Assembly (NCBI RefSeq): GCF_014356525.2
Contig: NC_052511.1
Span: forward strand, 47,021,216 to 47,085,215
DNA: 64,000 nt
Reading direction: 5' to 3'
Source of the DNA: Nilaparvata lugens
Taxonomy: Eukaryota > Arthropoda > Insecta > Hemiptera > Delphacidae
Positions 10,569-22,269 of the stretch are shown here, piece by piece. The translations under genes and the position numbers were made by a program. Each line of letters starts with the position of its first letter. Position 1 is the first letter of the stretch. The notes under the pieces were generated by a model. The model searched no databases. It saw only the letters and a list, made by a program, of their open reading frames with translations, and was not told where the DNA came from.

Positions 10569-11635
10569 CCTATACTATTAAACGAGCAACTTCTGTTTAT
10601 ATGTTTATATATTTAGATGTTTATATGTTTATATGTTTGTATTTCACCGGATCTAGAAAACGGCTCTAAAGATTCTCACGAAATTCAGAACATAGTAGGT
10701 TTATAATATGAAGATTCAATTGCACTAGGTCTCATCCCTGGGAAAACTCGCTGAAGGACATTAAAAGGATAATTATTATTCATCATTGGAAAAACAGATG
10801 ATGATTCAGAACATAGTAGGTTTATAATATGAAGATTCAATTGCACTAGGTCTCATCCCTGGGAAAACTCGCTGAAGGACATTAAAAGGATAATTATTAT
10901 TCATCATTGGAAAAACAGATGATGATAATTATTTCGTAGTCTGTTGGTGATTGATTGTTTGAGTGAGTACTTTATTTATGTAGATTACAATATATACTGG
11001 CTTATACACTTATATAAAATAGCTTACAATACAGCAAAATTATAGATGAATTTACAAAATATAAACTAAGAAAATAATTATTGAGCTGTATATGATATGA
11101 AATAAAGCAATTTGTAATAACTATAGATAAAATAGATAATATTGTTATGCATCTACATAAATTGGCGGAGCTTTGGACATATCAATGTCCATTCTTCGGA
11201 AAGAATATTCGAAGTATTCTTCCCACTAACTCGCTACCAAATTGATGGAAGTGATTGAGCAAGTTCATATGTGTGTGACTGTGTCAAAATTATGACTCAG
11301 CTGTTGAACTTTTGTAATCATTCAATCAGGTACTTAGTGCCAGTTGTAAAAAGCCAGGTTATTTCCAATCCTGATTAATTCCAGTAGATCCATAATTTTG
11401 GAATGGTCTTCACTGATATGGTTCACGTGAAGTTAATCAGGATTAAAATTTAACCGGCTTTTGTGCAACTAGGCCTTTGTGAGGGAACTTTTTACATTCC
11501 TTTGGGAATTAATCTCTATTTACTGTGATTAGATAGAACATTTCTGTATGAATGTAATTATAATTTCTTCTTTCGTAATAATTTTTTATGCTTTTCTACT
11601 CCAGAGCGAAGCTCGGTCACCGATATTATAATGCA
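10569..11635 (+). mobile_element. Family D element with internal duplication
   Basis: CTATACTATTAAACGAGCAA to GAGCGAAGCTCGGTCACC. A ~121-bp stretch beginning CAGAACATAGTAGGTTTATA is repeated in tandem (first copy from about 10686, second from about 10807). A family G copy interrupts it at 10950-11233. Confidence 0.7.
10950..11233 (-). mobile_element. Family G retroposon nested in D
   Basis: From TGATTGTTTGAGTGAGTACT to AACTCGCTACCAAA. The surrounding D sequence continues as TGATGGAAGTGA on the right, so a short TGAT-type duplication brackets it. Confidence 0.7.
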
Positions 11636-11889
11636 ATATTAACTACTGATCGTTCTTGTAAGAATGATCACTTATATTTTATCTGTCGAGAAAATATACT
11701 GTTAATGATCCAATAACAAATTTTCATAATTGAGATTGTATTTTCTGTCAATCAATTATATTTCTAAATTGTTGAATAGTGATCTGACAACGTAGAGAGG
11801 TAGAAAAGGATAGCGCTATCTGCTCTATCGAATGATAGACAAGGATAGCTACACCAATCAAATACTGCCAAAATTGGACCTCACTATAT

Positions 11890-12686
11890 TTGTTTCGAAT
11901 AATTTATCAACTTTGATAAATGTTTGGCGGCGGTGCCACAGTTTTGAGAAAAAAGTGATAGTAAATTAGCATTTCTATTGTGGGTTCCACTTGTTAATTG
12001 TCAGGATTGTTTGAATGGATAGCATAAGTGTGTTATGCACAAGCTCTACTGTCAGTTGACCTTTGTCACCTCTATCATCAATCATGCGTTTTATGGTTTA
12101 ACAAGAATTCGATTTGTTTCCAAGTATTTCAAATTTTATTTTGAAACTTGTATATTTAGCAATTTCGTTGATAAAGACTTCTAATCTTTCATTCAATAAT
12201 TATCTATTTATTTTATATTGTTTAAATGAACAATAATAATTCGAAATGGAAAAACAATTGTCAGTCTAAATATATTTTAGAGCTGTTAATAACAAATAGT
12301 GAGTAGGTTTTTGATTTTGTATTCAAATTTTTTAAATAGTGCAATATTTCTAAAGTTTTTAATTTATTGTGATTCATTTAGAGTATAAAATCAACCTTCA
12401 AAATTCAAAATTTTAAATCATCATTTCTGGACCGAAAATCAAGTGACGAAGCAGTGTGTGACTATATAACCTTATCTTTTGGACAACATTAAATTTTATC
12501 AAAATTTTTGGAGAGAATAGTACAGGCTCAGCCTAGTTTTTCCTCCAATGTCATAATTTTATTATTATTATAGTATTTTATACAATAAATAAATAAAAAA
12601 TAGGGCAGTAACTGATGTTGTCAATCAAAAAGCTTTCTATTCACAAAATCATAGAGAAATATTTATAAAATTCATTTAGATACAAC
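11890..12686. other. AT-rich sequence, no gene seen
   Basis: No open frame above background. 12470-12600 carries an O-like segment (GTGTGACTATATAACCTTATC ... ACAATAAATAAATAAAAAA). The rest is unassigned. Confidence 0.4.
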
Positions 12687-12789
12687 AATTTTTACTTTCC
12701 TTGCCCTATTACCATAGGTAAGGAATTTCTAAATTTCTATACGTTTCAAGGTCCCCTGAGTCCGAAAAAGTGGTTTTTGGGTATTGGTC

Positions 12790-12863
<74 letters not shown>

Positions 12864-12877
12864 GTGTGTGTTGTGTG

Positions 12878-12917
<40 letters not shown>

Positions 12918-13590
12918 GGGTGTGGGTGTGTGAGTATGAGTGTATGTGCGTCTGTGTACACGATATCTCATCTCCCAATCATCGGAATGACTTGAAATTT
13001 TGAACTCAAGGTCCTCACACTATAAGGATCCGACACCACGAACAATTTCGATCGAATGCAATTCAAGATGGCGGCTAATGGCAAAAATGTTGTCAAAAAC
13101 AGGGTTTTTCGCGCTTTTCTCGAAAACGGCTCTAACGATTTTGATCAAATTTATTCCTAAAATTTTCATTGATAAGCTCTATCAACTGCCACAAGTCCCA
13201 TATCTCATATCTGTAGTAAGTTCAGGAGCTCCGCCCCATCTATGCAAAGTTTGATTTTAGATTCCCAATTATCAGGCTTCAGATACAATTTAATCAAAAA
13301 ACTCCAAGTGGAAAAGATTGAGCGTAAAAATCTCTACAACTAATGTCAAGTAACATTTCCACCTAGAATTGGAAATAAGCTTGAAATCCGAGAAAATGTG
13401 ATTATTAAATGGCAAATCATTCACTACGAAGAGATAGCAGACCTCGTGTGTTTCCAGCGTTATTGACCTATCACCAGCTGTCTCATATCTTTGAATAGTA
13501 GACTTGAGATGCGCGAGTACACAAGCGTCAGGTGTTCAATTTTCATAACGGCAAGGAAAGTTGTGTGTGTGCCACACCAGATTTTTTGAA
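12687..13590 (+). mobile_element. Family A element with long GT array
   Basis: Starts TTTTTACTTTCCTTGCCC and ends GTGCCACACCAGATTTT. Relative to the 3.4-kb copy it lacks the segment around ATTGCTTTCCG. The GT block is expanded and interrupted (about 12793-12935). The rest of the body (CACGATATCTCATCTCCCAA, CAAGATGGCGGC, GAGCTCCGCCCCATC) is intact. Confidence 0.8.
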
Positions 13591-13735
13591 TTTTTGCTGC
13601 TAAAACGTGTGATTTTCAATGGAAGAGTTCTAAGTGTGCACATTATTTCTTACTCGAAGTGAGTTCAAAACTAGCGTATCAACCTTGTTTCTCACAATAA
13701 TATTGTTCTAAAAACCTCCATTCTTCAACTTCACC

Positions 13736-13950
13736 TACTTCTTTCCTTCTTCTTCTTCTTCTTCTTCTTCTTCTTCTTCTTCTTCTTCTTCTTTCTTCTT
13801 CTTCTTCTTCTCTTCTTCTTCTTCTCTTCTTGCTTCCTTCTTCTTCTTCTTCTTCTCCTTCTTCTTCTCTTTTCTGCTTCTTCTTCTTCTTCTTCTTCTC
13901 TTCTTCTTCTTCTTCTTCTTCTTCTTCTTCTTCTTCTTCTTCTTCTTCTT
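13736..13950. repeat. (TTC)n tract
   Basis: Nearly pure TTC/CTT array broken by single CTCTTC and CTTGCTTCC interruptions. It generates Glu/Lys/Arg-only frames on the minus strand, which I do not regard as genes. Confidence 0.9.
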
Positions 13951-14633
13951 CAAGGAGATGTATCAGAGGAACATATAAAAATATGCAATGAATAAACAGA
14001 ATCATAGTGACTCAGCCAGCAGGTTCATTCCATATTCTTGGACTCCTCACTCCTGTTCATACTCTCGTCTTAGTCCTCCTCAGTCTGTCTCACTCCTTCT
14101 CCTCTACACCTCCACACCAACCCCTCCTTTCATTCTAATCCTTCCCCTCCACCCACCACCTCCTCGTATCCACGATCGTACTCGTATCCACGATCGTATC
14201 TGCAGGTCATTGGCTCCAAATTTCGCTTCTCAGAAAACTATCAGCTGAAAGACCAACGTTTCTGTTGACCGAATTCTGTTCAACGTGTATGAACTGTGTG
14301 AATGACCACATCAGGAAGAATCCCACGGTTTATTGAACGAGCGTCAGCGAGTTCTCACCTTAGACTTACTGAAGGCTAAAGTCGTTGTCCGTCTGTATGT
14401 TCTACAATAACTTTAGATAGAATTGATCAATCAGCTTAAAATTTTGAACAATACGTGTTGAGTCTCAGAGTCTTTTTACAGGTCAAGTTCGTTGGACAAC
14501 AAAATTGACTCACTCCTTCGTCTTTTTTCAGGATATTTTTAATTAATAATAAGGATATTATTATTTTAATAATCATAAGGATATGAAAATAACATTGAAA
14601 TTGCATGAGAAAAGATTTGTTGTGATTTATAAT
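13951..14633. other. Unassigned sequence
   Basis: Mixed-composition DNA with CTCCTCAGTCTGTC-type pyrimidine runs at 14040-14160 and the pair CCACGATCGTACTCGTATCC/CCACGATCGTATC at about 14170-14200. No recognisable protein or element. Confidence 0.3.
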
Positions 14634-15336
14634 TGACCGAGCGAAGTGAGGTCTAAGATTCAAGTTGACGTTTTGGCATTTCTCTTAATGTTTAAATGTT
14701 TATATGTTGCGCATTTACGGTGAAACGCGATAATAGATTTTCATGAAATTTGACAGGTATGTTCCTTTTTAAATTGCGCGTCGACGTATATACAAGGTTT
14801 TTGGAAATTTTGAATTTCAAGGATAATATAAAAGGAGAAAGGAACCTCCTTTATACGCCAATATTACCGTAAAATCAGACTATAGAATTATTCATCATAA
14901 ATCAGCTGTCTAGTGGACTACAATACTACCCGTTCAAAAACATCGAACATCTTGAAAATGTATCTTTCCACATTAGTAGACAGTTGACTATAATACTACC
15001 CGTTCAAAAACATCGAACATCTAGAAATTGTATCTTTCCATCAACGTTAGTAGACAGTTGACTATAATACTATCCGTTCAAAAACATCGAACATCTTGAA
15101 AATTGTATCTTTCCATCAACGTTGTAGACAGTTGCAGCCAGACCTGATAATAGCGCTCACACTCACATTCCGGGATGACACGTCACGGTACGATATAGGA
15201 CAGAAAGCTCTATGTTCATTTAGGATTTTTTCAAGACATTTTAAATTAATAAATCATTTATTAATTTCTGAGAAAACATAACAACAGGTCAATGTAACTT
15301 ACTGAGCGCGAGGTCTACTGTTCACAGAACTACTAG
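14634..15336 (+). mobile_element. Family B, long variant
   Basis: Starts GACCGAGCGAAGTGAGGTCT and ends CACAGAACTACTAGTA. Between the usual body and the end it carries a tandem array (next entry) and a segment with CAGACCTGATAATAGCGCTC and ACACGTCACGGTACGATATA. The same long form is at 20.57-21.25 kb in the opposite orientation. Confidence 0.7.
14912..15130. repeat. ~70-bp tandem repeat x3 inside family B
   Basis: The unit contains TACTACCCGTTCAAAAACAT, CGAACATCTTGAAAAT and GTATCTTTCCA. Unit starts are near 14916, 14986 and 15060. The same units occur reversed at about 20775-20975. Confidence 0.8.
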
Positions 15337-15805
15337 TATTTAGTCAGCTGAAGAATTAATTGCATGCAATTAGTACAGTTTTCCATTCATAACATCAGCT
15401 GATGCATTTTGGGAGCTATCACACAGTCCTTCCCACAACTGTTTTCCTCTTATAAATTTGAAAAATTTGTTTGTGGCTTCCAAAATTCTTGATTAGTTAG
15501 CGTTCAATCTCATTATCATGGAAATTATTCCTTTTTTGTGATTACTCATAATTCCCAAATAAATCACTTCTGCTTTGTGGTTATCTAAAATCATGGCCTT
15601 TTTTTAGGTTTCTCATTATTTATGACGGTGTAACAAGGTCTCCCCTTTTTTTAAGAATTTCAGAGATTTGGTTGTGGTTTTGTAAAATTCTGAATACCAT
15701 ATCTGCGGTCATCTTACTGTTTTAATTAATCATTTTTGTGGTTACTCATTAACCACAGAGAAATTCTAGTATTTTATAGAATAATTCAGTATTTTCCGCG
15801 TTGAA
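15337..15805. other. AT-rich sequence, no gene seen
   Basis: Short phrases recur (TTTTGTGGTTACTCATTA and TTTGTGATTACTCATAATTC), but there is no clear element and no supported open frame. Confidence 0.3.
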
Positions 15806-15809
15806 CAAT

Positions 15810-17060
15810 TTATTCAATGAGAAGAAGAAGAAGAAGAAGAAGAAGATAACATGGACTTTAATAACAAACGAGACTTGTGAAGAGGTGTAGAAAGGTTGGA
15901 AGGAAAAGAAGGAAAAGAAGAAGGAGAAGAAGAAGAAGAAGAAGAAGGAGAAGAAGAAGAAGATGATGAAGATGAAGAAGAAAACACAATAATAAAAAAG
16001 TGAGAAAGTTAGCAGAAGGAAACAAATACTAAAGAGAAGGAGAATGAGAAGGAAGGAGAAGAAGTTGAAGAAGAGAAAGAAAGAGAATACGAAGAAGAAG
16101 TAGTAAGAAGATGATGAAGGAGAATAAGAAGAAGAAAAAAATAAGGAATAGGATTGGAAGGATAAGACGAAGGAGTAGTGGTTGAAGAAGAAGAAAAAGT
16201 CATAGGAGAGCGAGAAGAAGAAGGAGAAGAAGAAGAAGAAGAAGAAGAAGAAGAAGAAGAAGAAGAAGAAGAGGAAAATGTCAGGAGAGCTGAACCCCAC
16301 AACGAACAATCTCAAGAGCAAGTTTGTTGGTCTTCCAGGAATCTTTCCGGATTTGTAAGGATGTACTTTATATATATTCACTGATTCTCTTTTTTCACCC
16401 ACTCCGCACTCCCTGTTCCACAAGTTATCCTTTTTTCTCTGACTGTATCTCCTTTATATTCTCCATTCAACATATTTCCCCCCACCCCCTCCCTGTTCCA
16501 TCTACGACTCCGCTGCGCTGTGTGCAATTGAAAAATACATGCAAATATTTGCGAGATGGTTGGTTCTTTCTTTTCCCTCTCCGATCTACACCAACAGATT
16601 TGGTTTTTTATTTATTCCCACTTGGGATTTCTTCTTGTTTTTCTTCTTCCTCTTCCACTTCTTTTTCTTCTTCTCCTTCCCTCTCATTCTCCTTCTCTTT
16701 AGTATTTGTTTCCTTCTGCTAACTTTCTCAGTTTTCTATAATTGTGTTTTCTTCTTCTTCCTCATCTTCTTCTTTTTCATCTTCTTCTCCTTCTTCTTCT
16801 TCTCCTTCCTATCCAGCTCCTTCCTTCTCTTTAGTATTTGTTTCCTTCTGCTAACTTTCTCACTTTTTTATAATTGTGTTTTCTTCTTCTTCCTCATTTT
16901 CTTCTTCCTCTTTTTCAACCACTACTCCTTCGTCTTATCCTTCCAATCCTATTCTTTGTTTTTTTCTTCTTATTCTCCTTCAGCATCTTCTTACTACTTC
17001 TTCTTCTTCGTATTCTCTCTCTTCTTTTCCTTCTTTTTCTTCTTCTTCTTCTCTTCCTTC
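15810..17060. repeat. GAA arm and TTC arm forming an inverted repeat
   Basis: 15821-16272 is GAA-rich and 16620-17060 TTC-rich. They share non-simple landmarks in opposite orientation: GAGAAAGTTAGCAGAAGG with ACAAATACTAAAG (about 16000-16035) against CCTTCTGCTAACTTTCTC (about 16710 and again 16845). Likewise GGAGTAGTGGTTGAAGAAG (about 16168) pairs with TTCAACCACTACTCC (about 16914). The right arm carries the landmark block twice. The assembly breaks at its end. Confidence 0.75.
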
Positions 17061-17160
17061 NNNNNNNNNNNNNNNNNNNNNNNNNNNNNNNNNNNNNNNN
17101 NNNNNNNNNNNNNNNNNNNNNNNNNNNNNNNNNNNNNNNNNNNNNNNNNNNNNNNNNNNN
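17061..17160. other. Assembly gap (100 N)
   Basis: Exactly 100 N, the usual placeholder for a gap of unknown size. It lies at the end of a TTC arm of an inverted repeat and cuts the distal end of a family A element. Confidence 0.99.
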
Positions 17161-17643
17161 CATAGTGAATGATTTAATAGAATCAACAATAATTGCAATT
17201 GAATAATCACATTTTCTCGAATTTAAAGCTTATTTTCAATTTTAGGTGAAAATGTTACAGAACATTAATTGTAGAGATTTTCATGCTCAATCTACTCCCT
17301 CGATTTTTTTCGTTTCAATTGTATCTGAAGCCTGATAATAGGGAATTCATCTGCATTGATGGGCGAAGCTCCTGAAATTTTTACAGATATGGGACTTGTG
17401 GCAGTTGATGGAGCTTATCAATGAATTCTTTAGGTATAAATTTGATCAAAATCGTTGGAGCCGTTTCGATAAAATCGCGAAAACCCTGTTTTTGACAACA
17501 TTTTCACCATTTTAGCCGCCATCTTGAATCGCTTGATTGAATTGTTCGTGTCGGATCCTTATAGTGTAAGGACTTAAGTTCCAAATTCCAAGTCATTCCG
17601 TTAATTGGGAGATGAGATATCGTGTACACAGACGCACTACACT

Positions 17644-17705
<62 letters not shown>

Positions 17706-17843
17706 GACCAATACCCAAAAACCAGTTTTTTGGACTCAGGGGACCTTGAAACGTATAGAAATTTAGAAATTGGGGTACCTTAATTTTTTTCGGAAAGCAA
17801 CACTTTCCTTACTTATGGTAATTGGGCAAGGAAAGTAAAAAAT
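17161..17843 (-). mobile_element. Family A element, minus, end lost in gap
   Basis: Read on the minus strand from 17840 it has ACTTTCCTTGCCCAATTACC, the (GT)n block (17642-17702 as CA on +), CAAGATGGCGGCTAAAATGG and the AATTGTAGAG/TTAATGTTCTG segment. The sequence stops at the gap, before the GTGCGCCACACCAGA end. Confidence 0.8.
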
Positions 17844-17877
17844 GCATCAAATCTAATAATCCGATCCGTCCGATGAC

Positions 17878-18050
17878 GATCTTTTAATTCCCGTAGCGAA
17901 GCACGGGTGCCCTGCTAGTTCATTCATACAATAAGTAGGCTTCATTATCTAAATGATAGGGGAAGAAAAAGTAAGGTAACCTTGTGCTATTCCTCTCCCA
18001 AATTTAGATGGGTAACACGTAGTCCGAAATAGGTTGAGTCTTGTAGTTCT
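17878..18050. mobile_element. Helitron-like end plus family O copy (minus)
   Basis: 17885-17920 reads CCCGTAGCGAAGCACGGGTG then CCCTGCTAGTTC, a short hairpin followed by CTAGT. 17945-18045 is family O reversed (GGTAACCTTGTGCTATTCCT, then CTCCCAAATTTAGATGGG). Confidence 0.5.
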
Positions 18051-18621
18051 TCAATCCACATAGATATAGATACAGTACAGGTAACTATGGATATAGAAGG
18101 GGATTCTCTATAATCTGAAGGGGGTCGGTCTATTATCTATCATATATACCTAAATTATAAATATAAATCTAAAGGGGATTTTACTTATGTAGAAGATATG
18201 AAGTTTTAATTTTTCTGCTCAAAAGTTTCAAGTTTATTTCATTATTATTGAAACTTTCGGATTGTTATTTCCGGCTCTTATCAACCCTTCGAAATTCAAA
18301 ATTCATCAGTCATATCTCGAATACGTATTCTCTGAGTGTTAATCTTTGGTGAAAACAGACATTTTAAACTTAACCTCACTTTAACTTTTGTGCTATTTGG
18401 TACTATTTATGTGCCAAAATCAAGGAATTGAAGAAGTTTTGGTCGTGTTTGTGACTGTTCTAATAAATAAATAAATAAATAAATGAACATGTAGGTCCAC
18501 GACCCATACTGTTTTACATGAATTCCACAAGTGATGTAAAATAATTTGAGGCTAATTCAAGAAAATTCCAAATATTTCCATTTGAGAATAACATGTTAAT
18601 GTGTATTTATCTTGCTAATAC
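18051..18621. other. AT-rich sequence with (AAAT)n
   Basis: Contains (AATA)n at 18462-18485 (TTCTAATAAATAAATAAATA). No gene evident. Confidence 0.35.
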
Positions 18622-19035
18622 TAGTAGTTCTGTGAACAGTAGACCTCACGCAGTATTCTCATCCACAAGTACCTGATTGAAACTATAGACCTTATGGAAA
18701 TACAGCAATAGACTGGCTTCTCCACACATCTGTGTAATCACTTGTCAGCTGATTTATGATGAATAATTCTATTATCTCATTTTTACTCTAATATTGACGT
18801 ATGAAGGAGGCTCCTTTTTCCTTTTATATTATTCTTGAAATGCGAAATTTCCAAAAACCTTGTATATACGTCGACGAGGGAATAAAAAAGGAACATACCT
18901 GTCAAATTTCATGAAAATCTATTACCGCGTTTCGCCGTAAATGCGCAGCATATAAACATTCAAACATTTAAACATTAAGAGAAATGCCAAACCGTCGACT
19001 TGGATCTTTGACCTCACTTCGCTCGGACAATAAAT
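18622..19035 (-). mobile_element. Family B copy, uninterrupted
   Basis: On + from ACTAGTAGTTCTGTGAACAG to GACCTCACTTCGCTCGGACA, with GGAGGCTCCTTTTTCCTTTT as the intact site used by the A element at 5.0 kb. A second partial end (CCAAACCGTCGACAAAATCT then TTCGCTCGGTCAAT) lies at 19295-19372, next to a repeat of the following CTAAAGGGGATTT, so a local duplication is likely. Confidence 0.75.
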
Positions 19036-19497
19036 CTAAAGGGGATTTCAGTTATGAAGGAGATAGGTCCCAAGTCCTATACTCTTTCTACATGAATTCG
19101 ACGAGTGATGTAGAATATTTTGAGGCTTATTCAATTAAATTCCAAAATAATTCAATTTGTGAATAACATGTTGATGTGAATTTATCTTGCTAATATATAA
19201 CTTGTATATTTTCTTGTAAATACGCTGATATCTCGTTCAATGAGGCATGCTTCAGCCAGTGAGTATATAATGTAATTACATTATTATTTATACATTCAAA
19301 CATTTAAACATTAAGAGAAATGCCAAACCGTCGACAAAATCTTTGACCTCACTTCGCTCGGTCAATAAATCTAAAGGGGATTTTAGTTTTAATGTAATTA
19401 CATTATTATTTATACCCACTGGCTTCAGCTCTTTGTGAAGATCTCCGTTTTGAAACACAAGATTCATTTAGAAATGACACGAGGAAAACATGAAATC

Positions 19498-19718
19498 ATA
19501 TTGAGTTCCACATTATAATGACAGTATTTGATCAACATTGGTGTTGCTATCCTTGTTTATCTTTCTACAAAGCAGATAGTGCCATCCTTTTCTACCACTT
19601 TTTCTAATTCTATACACATGTATCAGCTATATAGGAAGCAGTGACAAGGCAGAGAATCGGCAACGCTGTCTCATAATATATTCCTCCACTGCCATTAAAA
19701 CGAGGACCTCATTATAAT
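19498..19718. mobile_element. Family E MITE, short
   Basis: TTGAGTTCCACATTATAATG at left, CATTAAAACGAGGACCTCAT at right, with GTTGCTATCCTTGTTTATC and GGCAGAGAATCGGCAACGCT between. About 220 bp, so the centre is deleted. Confidence 0.65.
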
Positions 19719-20241
19719 GGGAGACCTCTCATTCAAATTCACTCAATGATTACACGTCTCTCAATACATGAGTCTCGACTTTACATTATAATTCAAGATT
19801 TATTCAAAGAAATTCCCGGTAATTCCATTCTGCATTTGAATACTTATCTACAGAAATTCCACTTAACCCTATTGAAAATGAACAAAAGTTGAGATGCACA
19901 TTGAATTCATTTCATACCTTCAGCATTGGGACTCTACTTTTCACTTTAAATCCTCAGTATGGATACAATGGGAAGCATTGGAGGGTATCCACTGACACCA
20001 TGAGGATATCCACCAGTCAATTACCCCTTCTGGGAACTAGTCCATCATTATTCAAACCCCTGACTGAAGGGTATTCAACTGAATTAGTCATGCGAATAAT
20101 AAGATTTCTTTTATTCGGTTGGTTCACCTGGAAAGGCCGTGAACCATTTCTGGGAACCTCTTTTATCAAACCTCCATTCTATATTATATCTATACACCCA
20201 CATCCACATGGGGCCCTTCTATATACATGTAGATTCTAATT

Positions 20242-20570
20242 CTATAGTGAGGTCTACGTTGTAATGACAGTATTAAACTAGTAGTTCTGTGAACAGTAGA
20301 CCTCGCGCTCAGTGAGTTACATTGACCTGTTGTTATGTTTTCTCAAAAATTAATAATTTATAAATGAGGTCCAATTTATAAATGACAGTGTTTGATTAGC
20401 AATGGTATTGCTATCCTTGTCTATCATTCAACAAAGCGGATAGCGCTATCTCTTTCTCGCTTTGCTCTGCTGCCAGATCGTATTTTAACAATGTAGAATC
20501 AACAAAATATTTATCTTAATCATGAAAGTTCATTATGACATTAAAAAATATAATTCTTGCTTAATAAAAT
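20242..20570. mobile_element. Interleaved family E and B fragments
   Basis: An E left end (TAGTGAGGTCTACGTTGTAA, 20242) stops after 33 bp at a B end (ACTAGTAGTTCTGTGAACAG, 20277). That B copy is in turn cut at 20363 by another E half (TGAGGTCCAATTTATAAATG) running to about 20570, after which B begins again. Confidence 0.6.
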
Positions 20571-21250
20571 ACTAGTAGTTCTGTGAACAGTAGACCTGGC
20601 GCTCAGTGAATTACATTGACCTGTTGTTATGTTTTCTCAAAAATTAATGAATAATTTATCAATTAAAAATGTCTAGAAAAAATCCTAAATAAACATAGAG
20701 CTTTCTGTCATATCGTACCGTGACGTGTCGTCCCAGAATGTGAGTGTGAGCGCTGTTATCAGGTCTGGCTGCAACTGTCTACAACGTTGATGGAAAGATA
20801 CAATTTTCAAGATGTTCGATGTTTTTGAACGGGTAGTATTATGATGGAAAGATACAATTTTCAAGATGTTCGATGTTTTTGAACGGGTAGTATTATAGTC
20901 AACTCTCTACTAATGGAAAGATACATTTTCAAAATGTTAGATGTTTTTGAACGGGTAGTATTATAGTCCACTAGACAGCTGATTTATGATGAATAATTCT
21001 ATAGTCTGATTTTTACGGTAATATTGGCTTATGAAGGAGGCTCCTTTTCCTATATTATCACCCTTGAAATGCAAAATTTCCAAAAACCTTGTATTTACGT
21101 CGACGCGCAATTTGAAAAGGAACATACCTGTCAAATTTCATGAAAATCTATCACCGCGTTTCGCCGTAATGCGCAACATAAAAACATTTAAACATTAAGA
21201 GAAATGCCAAACCGTCGACTTGAATCTTAGACCTCACTTCGCTCGGTCAA
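20571..21250 (-). mobile_element. Family B, long variant
   Basis: From ACTAGTAGTTCTGTGAACAG to CTTCGCTCGGTCAATTAG on +. It includes the reversed ~70-bp tandem units (TGTTTTTGAACGGGTAGTAT at three positions, 20818-20960). Same arrangement as 14.63-15.34 kb. Confidence 0.7.
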
Positions 21251-21866
21251 TTAGAAATTCAACATTGCAAAAAACCGTTACCAAATTTAGGTGAAATCTC
21301 CAACCAAACTCTCTACCGTACAATATAATTTTATTCAAATTTTCCCTATCGTCCCAACGGGAAAATCACAGTACAGTTTCCAGGAAAACTCTGATAGGTT
21401 TTCCAACCTGAATGGCATTAATTTCGATTTCAATTACTGGGTAATGAGCGATGTTTATCTAGGTCATTGGTTTTTGGGAACAACGCGTTTTTCCAACGTT
21501 GATAACGGGATTGAATAACGTTGATATACTATGGTTAGTTTACTGTTAGTTGATCAACGATAACGCAACCAGTTAACGTCAACGTTGAACATTTCAGTGA
21601 AGAATATTTAATACTAAATTGAGTTTTTTGTACATGAATTCAGATCATTCCTCATAATTTACATTAATGCTACCCATTTAACCTGTGCTGAATGTTACAA
21701 GTGAATCCAACCATAGACTACCGTAAAATAAGTCAATCAGTTGAAAACTCACCGAGGAATTCTTAATTGCTATTGTCCAATCTATCAATTCGTGGAAATT
21801 GCTCGCCTGGCAATGTGATTGAAATGTCAACTCTGCGAATTTTATTGCTCCCGAACAAGAACATTG
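21251..21866. other. Unassigned sequence
   Basis: Contains a run of AACGTTGAT-like words at 21490-21595 and a W-like segment (TAATGCTACCCATTTAACC) near 21665. A 75-codon frame at 21291-21518 has no recognisable features. Confidence 0.3.
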
Positions 21867-22265
21867 TAGTGAGGTCCACGTTATAATGGCAGTATTTGAT
21901 TAACATGAGTGTTGCTATCCTTGTCTATCATTCAACAAAGCAGATAGTGCTGTCCTTTTCTAGCTCCGCAACGTTACCAGATTGTTCCTCAACAATGTAG
22001 GAGCATCATTAACAAAATAATTATCTCAGACATAGAAAATTATCATTCTATAGTGAGGTCTACTTTATAATGGCAGTGGATAAAGATAGGAGAATAGCGA
22101 TGCCGATTCTATGCATTAATTTATTATATTTCTACACTGTCAAAAACATAATTGTCATCGTTGTGGACCTAGAAAAAGATATTACCACCGGCTTTGTCGA
22201 ATGATAGACAAGGATAGCAAAACCAAAGTTGAACAAATGCTGTCATTATAACGTGGACCTCACTA
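21867..22265. mobile_element. Two partial family E copies head to tail
   Basis: Left ends at 21868 (GTGAGGTCCACGTTATAATG) and 22035 (GTGAGGTCTACTTTATAATG), with one right end at 22240-22264 (CATTATAACGTGGACCTCAC). Each junction carries TATA. Confidence 0.7.
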
Positions 22266-22269
22266 TATC

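Larger units (their letters stand above)
10473..11889. mobile_element. Family E MITE split by family D
   Basis: The left end starts at 10473; the right end (AATACTGCCAAAATTGGACC, then TCACTATA) is at about 11860-11889. The interior is interrupted by the family D insertion at about 10569-11635, itself carrying family G. Confidence 0.6.

Noticed and set aside
13679..14005. Glu/Lys/Arg-only open frames over GAA/TTC tracts (also at 15.7-17.2, 23.1, 29.2-29.6, 30.0-30.8, 32.7-33.0, 57.2-57.9 kb)
   Set aside because: Frames are open only because triplet repeats lack stops. They occur in several phases and on both strands, with no domain, splice context or composition of a real protein.
19889..20239. 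116-codon open frame with tryptophans and prolines
   Set aside because: Unremarkable composition, lies between repeats, ends at an E element, and parts echo short repeats elsewhere. No domain recognised.
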